Shown one piece after another: positions 23,213-26,507 of a stretch of DNA of 26,507 nucleotides. The stretch comes from Planktomarina sp. (GTDB lineage: Bacteria > Pseudomonadota > Alphaproteobacteria > Rhodobacterales > Rhodobacteraceae), in assembly GCA_022425445.1 (NCBI GenBank), contig JAKMFM010000092.1, positions 1 to 26,507 on the forward strand. The letters run 5' to 3'. Both the position numbers and the translations under genes were made by a program. How positions within the stretch are numbered: the first letter of the stretch is position 1; each line of letters begins with the position of its first letter. The notes below the pieces were generated by a model. The model did not search any database. It saw only the letters and a program-made list of their open reading frames with translations, and was not told where the DNA came from.

Positions 23213-23822
23213 GACGAATATTCCTGATTTTCAACACCGCTGCGGTAAGATCTGTCTGGCTCTGTACGATGTCGTATTCAAATGACCATGATTTTTGTGC
23301 TGCCGCAAGCTCCTCATGATATGTTTGACCCTTCATAAACAAACAAACACCGTCCTTTCTAACAAGCCTTTCGGCATATTGAAAAAGCACGGGCAAAGGC
23401 GCAAGGGCGCGAGCTGAAAGGGTAGCAGCCCGCGGCAACGTCAAAGATTCAATTCTGGAACTGTAAATTTCGCAATTTAGCTTGAGCGTTACAGCGGCTT
23501 GGCGAAGAAAGGCGGCCTTTCTGACGTCGCTTTCGACCAAGGTAACGCTGGTGGATGGGGCAACCTCTTTCAAGCAAATAGCAGCGACAATGCCAGGAAA
23601 GCCCCCGCCGCTTCCAATGTCGATCCAAGGGCCTGAGGCGTTGGCCAGTGCAACGATTTGAGCCGAATCGTCTATATGGCGGCTCCAAATGTTGGGAACG
23701 CTGCTCCGTGCAATCAAATTTATGACCGGATTCCACTTCTTAACCAGAGCAACAAAGTCATGCAGCTGGGCCTCTGTTTCACGTGAAACATTTAAGCTGG
23801 TAAGGGCTTCTCTTATGCTCAT
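23199..23822 (-). CDS. rsmG: 16S rRNA m7G527 methyltransferase RsmG (GidB)
   Basis: The 207-residue enzyme methylates N7 of G527 in 16S rRNA using SAM; loss of this mark is known to give low-level streptomycin resistance. The GidB signatures are WNPVINLIA near 30-38, the SAM loop DIGSGGGFPG at 68-77, and LVESDVRKAAFLRQ. The start ATG at 23822 overlaps the mnmG stop as ATGA. Codons for N11-V12-S13-R14-E15-T16 contain a complete parS palindrome, so this short N-terminal stretch is constrained both as protein and as a partition site. Confidence 0.97.
   Translation of the reverse strand: MSIREALTSLNVSRETEAQLHDFVALVKKWNPVINLIARSSVPNIWSRHIDDSAQIVALANASGPWIDIGSGGGFPGIVAAICLKEVAPSTSVTLVESDVRKAAFLRQAAVTLKLNCEIYSSRIESLTLPRAATLSARALAPLPVLFQYAERLVRKDGVCLFMKGQTYHEELAAAQKSWSFEYDIVQSQTDLTAAVLKIRNIRRAAD
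23775..23790. promoter_or_regulatory. parS site 1, within rsmG coding sequence
   Basis: TGTTTCACGTGAAACA is a perfect 16-bp palindrome identical to the bacterial parS consensus and should be the ParB-binding and clamp-loading site. It lies within codons 11-16 of rsmG, about 1.4 kb upstream of the parB start codon. Confidence 0.95.
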
Positions 23823-25678
23823 CCCGCGTTTTTTAACCCTTGCGACTTCATGCTCAACAACACTGCAGTTAAGGCCGCCGGCGTTACCCCCTCAATATTC
23901 TTGGCGGCACCAAGCGACTCCGGACGCGCTGCACTTAATTTTACGATCATTTCTGAGGACAGCCCCGCCACGCTCGCGTAGTGAAAGCTTTCTGGGATCT
24001 TAATGTTCAAATCGCGCGCCAGCGCGTCGATGTCGCGGCCCTGACGTTCGATATAGGTCACATAAAGCGCCTCGCGTGCGGCTTGGTCGAGCGAAGCTCC
24101 ATCACAATCAGCCAAAGCCGGAGCCAACTCTGCAAGCTGAGCGGTCGTAACCCCCGGGATCGACAGCAATTCATGCCCATTGCGGCGGCGGCCATCGAGC
24201 CCAAGCTCGATCCCTGCTTGTCGCGCCTGGTTGGGCGACACGGCCATTGATGACAACAAATCGCGACACCGGTCGAGGTAGCGCAGTTTTTCTTGATAGG
24301 TATTGTGCCTCAGGTCAGACACCAACCCAGAGGCGTATCCTTGCTCCGTTAACCGCTGATCAGCATTATCTGCACGGAGTTTCAATCGGAACTCTGCCCG
24401 CGAAGTGAACATTCGATACGGCTCCGTCGCACCCCGCGTGATCAAATCGTCGATCATAACACCGATATAGCTGGTGCTGCGATCAAAAGTAATTGGAGAC
24501 ACGCCCTTCAGCCTTTTGGCAACACCGACCGCCGCAACCAGACCCTGAGCCGCGGCCTCTTCATAACCGGTCGTTCCATTTATTTGACCCGCCAAGAACA
24601 ACCCACTTATCAGATTCGACTCTAAGTCACTTGATAAGCCCTGAGGATTTAGGAAATCATATTCTATGGCGTATCCGGGCTGTTGAATTTCCACATTCTC
24701 CAATCCCACGATAGACCTGACATAAGCCTCCTGTACGTCTACCGGCAGGGATGTTGAAATTCCGTTAGGATAAACACAATTTGTCTTGAGGCCTTCGGGC
24801 TCCAAAAAGACTTGGTGGCTGGTCTTATCAGCAAAACGAATAATTTTATCTTCAATAGAGGGGCAATATCGCGGCCCAACACCCTCGATGTGCCCCCCAT
24901 ACATTGCTGACTGTTCTATATTTTGGCGAATAATGTCATGTGTGTGGGCATTGGTATGTGTAATACCGCAGCTAATCTGCTCCACCTCAGGGCTCTTTGA
25001 AAGAAATGACAACATCACGGGATCGGCATCAGCGGGCTGATGCTCCAAGCGCTGCCAGTCAACTGTATCGCCGTTCAGCCGAGGAGGTGTGCCCGTTTTC
25101 AGACGGCCAAATACTGCGCCCAGAGATTCCATCTGCTGTGACAACTCATCTGCCGCCCTCTCGCCCATGCGACCCGCCGAGACACGCCTGTTGCCAATAT
25201 GAATCGTGCCGCGCATAAAAGTGCCAGCCGTCAGAATGACCGCGCGAGCCGGTATTTCTGAACCATCGGCCAACCGGACACCATCGACGGCGCCGCCGCT
25301 TGACATCAAGGCCACCGCTTCACCCCCAATCAATGTATAGTCCTGCTGCGAGAGCAGCGCCTGAATTGCCTGGAGATACAGCTGCCGATCCGATTGCGTC
25401 CGCGGTCCCTGTACTGCGGGACCCTTGCTGCGGTTCAAAAGGCGAAATTGGATACCAGAAAGATCGGCCGCTGTGCCCATAATGCCATCTAACGCATCAA
25501 TTTCGCGAACCAAATGACCTTTCCCCAAACCACCGATCGCTGGATTGCACGACATCACGCCGACTTTGCTTGCATCCAAAGTCACCAGTGCAGCGCGCAA
25601 GCCATAGCGGCAGGCCGCATGAAGCGCTTCGCTACCAGCATGCCCACCACCCACTACAACAACATCAAAATGTTTCAC
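23819..25678 (-). CDS. mnmG: tRNA uridine-5-carboxymethylaminomethyl modification enzyme MnmG (GidA)
   Basis: The 619-residue FAD protein works with MnmE to install the (carboxymethyl)aminomethyl group at C5 of wobble uridine 34 in certain tRNAs. The N-terminal FAD-binding loop is GGGHAGSEA at 10-18. Family blocks include MSCNPAIGGLGKGHLVREIDALDG, FRLLNRSKGPAVQGPR and the TGYEEAAAQG segment. The C-terminal helical domain, which contacts MnmE, ends with SSEMIVKLSAARPESLGAAKNIEGVTPAA. The start is GTG at 25678, embedded in the parS palindrome; GGAG at 25689-25692 lies ten bases upstream. The FAD loop begins only nine residues later, so a later start is not credible. The stop overlaps the rsmG start as ATGA. 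It follows mnmE by 14 bases. Confidence 0.97.
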   Translation of the reverse strand: MKHFDVVVVGGGHAGSEALHAACRYGLRAALVTLDASKVGVMSCNPAIGGLGKGHLVREIDALDGIMGTAADLSGIQFRLLNRSKGPAVQGPRTQSDRQLYLQAIQALLSQQDYTLIGGEAVALMSSGGAVDGVRLADGSEIPARAVILTAGTFMRGTIHIGNRRVSAGRMGERAADELSQQMESLGAVFGRLKTGTPPRLNGDTVDWQRLEHQPADADPVMLSFLSKSPEVEQISCGITHTNAHTHDIIRQNIEQSAMYGGHIEGVGPRYCPSIEDKIIRFADKTSHQVFLEPEGLKTNCVYPNGISTSLPVDVQEAYVRSIVGLENVEIQQPGYAIEYDFLNPQGLSSDLESNLISGLFLAGQINGTTGYEEAAAQGLVAAVGVAKRLKGVSPITFDRSTSYIGVMIDDLITRGATEPYRMFTSRAEFRLKLRADNADQRLTEQGYASGLVSDLRHNTYQEKLRYLDRCRDLLSSMAVSPNQARQAGIELGLDGRRRNGHELLSIPGVTTAQLAELAPALADCDGASLDQAAREALYVTYIERQGRDIDALARDLNIKIPESFHYASVAGLSSEMIVKLSAARPESLGAAKNIEGVTPAALTAVLLSMKSQGLKNAG

Positions 25679-25686
25679 GTGAAACA
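25671..25686. promoter_or_regulatory. parS site 2, overlapping the mnmG start codon
   Basis: A second perfect copy of TGTTTCACGTGAAACA lies 1.9 kb from the first. Its central CACGTG supplies the GTG initiation codon of mnmG, and its upstream arm fills most of the space between the GGAG ribosome site and that codon. Confidence 0.95.
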
Positions 25687-25688
25687 GG

Positions 25689-25692
25689 CTCC
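25689..25692 (-). promoter_or_regulatory. Ribosome binding site of mnmG
   Basis: GGAG directly follows the mnmE TAG and is ten bases from the GTG start, a rather long spacing set by the intervening parS arm. Confidence 0.6.
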
Positions 25693-26507
25693 CTACTTAC
25701 CCAAACAGAAACTTGAGAAAATTTCATCCAACACTGACTCTATATCAATGCGACCGAAAACGAAATCCAATTCACTGAGGGCAAAATACAGCTCTTGGCT
25801 GGCCAGTTCAAACGGCAGCGGATCGGCGCGGAGCAGCTCCAAAACCCGCTTTAAAAAGGTTTCGGCCGCCCGCAATCCCGTAATTTGTCGCTCGCGGATC
25901 GCCACCACGTCTTGAGGGGTTTTCACCATTAAGCGTTCAGAAATTTGTCTCAGCAGCTCCGATACGCCCTCTCCTGTTTTTCCAGAAACCGCCGCAACAC
26001 CAGGCTGCCTCTCATCCGCCTTATTCAGACAGACAATATCTCCATCGCGATGGGCAATGGGGAGAACCGCCCCCTCTTCTTCAACCAAAAACACACGAAT
26101 ATCAGCAGCCGATGCCATCTCATATGCTTTTGATATACCAAGGTTTTCTATCTCATCCTCAGAATCGCGCAATCCGGCTGTGTCAAAAAAGCTGACTGCA
26201 AGACCCTGCAAATCAACCCGACATTCAATCACATCTCGCGTCGTTCCAGCTACGTTTGACGTGATTGCCGCTTGTCGACCCACAATAGCGTTTAATAAGG
26301 TCGATTTACCAACATTTGGAGCTCCGATTATCGCCACCGTAAACCCTGTGCGGATTTTCGATGCCATAGTAGATCGTTCTAAAATTGAAGCTATCGACCC
26401 ACACGTTTCCTCTACCAGTTTGACAACCTCTACAGAAAGGTCACCCGGTATCTCTTCATCCGAAAAATCGATACTGGCTTCCAGCAGAGCCGCCGCGCGC
26501 AACAGCT
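25693..26507 (-). CDS. mnmE: tRNA modification GTPase MnmE (TrmE), 5' end off the window
   Basis: About 270 C-terminal residues are visible of a protein usually near 430-450 residues. The GTPase acts with MnmG in wobble-uridine modification and requires potassium-dependent G-domain dimerisation. The visible part begins in the helical domain. It then shows the G domain, with P-loop GAPNVGKS, switch I region NVAGTTRD, G3 DTAGLRD and G4 NKAD. The protein ends with the family C-terminal FC-x-GK motif (FCLGK), whose cysteine matters for modification. Frame is read from 26505; the true start and tetrahydrofolate-binding N-domain lie beyond the right edge. It is the first gene seen of the mnmE-mnmG-rsmG-parA-parB string. 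Confidence 0.96.
   Translation of the reverse strand, partial: LLRAAALLEASIDFSDEEIPGDLSVEVVKLVEETCGSIASILERSTMASKIRTGFTVAIIGAPNVGKSTLLNAIVGRQAAITSNVAGTTRDVIECRVDLQGLAVSFFDTAGLRDSEDEIENLGISKAYEMASAADIRVFLVEEEGAVLPIAHRDGDIVCLNKADERQPGVAAVSGKTGEGVSELLRQISERLMVKTPQDVVAIRERQITGLRAAETFLKRVLELLRADPLPFELASQELYFALSELDFVFGRIDIESVLDEIFSSFCLGK

Overview
The window looks like ordinary core chromosome of a moderate-GC alphaproteobacterium, most likely a Rhodobacterales/Roseobacter-type marine bacterium. The inference rests on three things: the block mnmE-mnmG-rsmG-parA-parB with parS sites, the layout rph-rdgB-hemW divergent from hrcA-grpE and convergent with parB, and a NavBac-type sodium channel of the kind described from roseobacters. 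No rRNA, tRNA, CRISPR array, insertion sequence, prophage or integron was seen. No gene-free stretch exceeds 300 bases; the longest, about 254 bases, lies between maeB and mutS.

Layout. (1) 1-6429, minus strand: a tightly packed gene string read hslO (redox chaperone), CoA-type NUDIX hydrolase, CCA-adding enzyme, ABC exporter half-transporter, iron-sulfur RNA (uracil-C5) methyltransferase, and the 5' part of a voltage-gated sodium channel cut by the left edge. Most junctions overlap or are a few bases apart. (2) 6510-9573: a second NUDIX hydrolase (+), ilvA (-) and argG (+). (3) 9591-14423, minus strand: maeB, a ribokinase-family kinase, a class IV aminotransferase and a small sulfotransferase-fold protein, with start/stop overlaps within both pairs. 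(4) mutS (+) faces grpE and hrcA (-) across a strong hairpin terminator. (5) rph, rdgB and hemW (+) form a translationally coupled trio. (6) 21526-26507, minus strand: mnmE (5' end off the window), mnmG, rsmG, parA and parB, with two perfect 16-bp parS palindromes. One parS lies inside rsmG; the other lies across the GTG start codon of mnmG.

How they fit together: the right end couples tRNA wobble-uridine modification (MnmE/MnmG), 16S rRNA methylation (RsmG) and chromosome segregation (ParA/ParB/parS), an arrangement usually found near the replication origin, although no DnaA-box cluster is visible here. The centre is housekeeping: mismatch repair, heat-shock control, RNase PH, nucleotide-pool cleaning and haem insertion. 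The left half holds amino-acid biosynthesis (IlvA, ArgG), central carbon metabolism (malic enzyme) and RNA processing.

No wholly new system is obvious. The best candidates for a second look are the coupled aminotransferase and sulfotransferase-fold pair, in which the aminotransferase appears to lack the usual PLP-nitrogen-binding glutamate; the parS that doubles as a translation-initiation region; and an 18-bp perfect palindrome overlapping a CtrA-like motif upstream of maeB.
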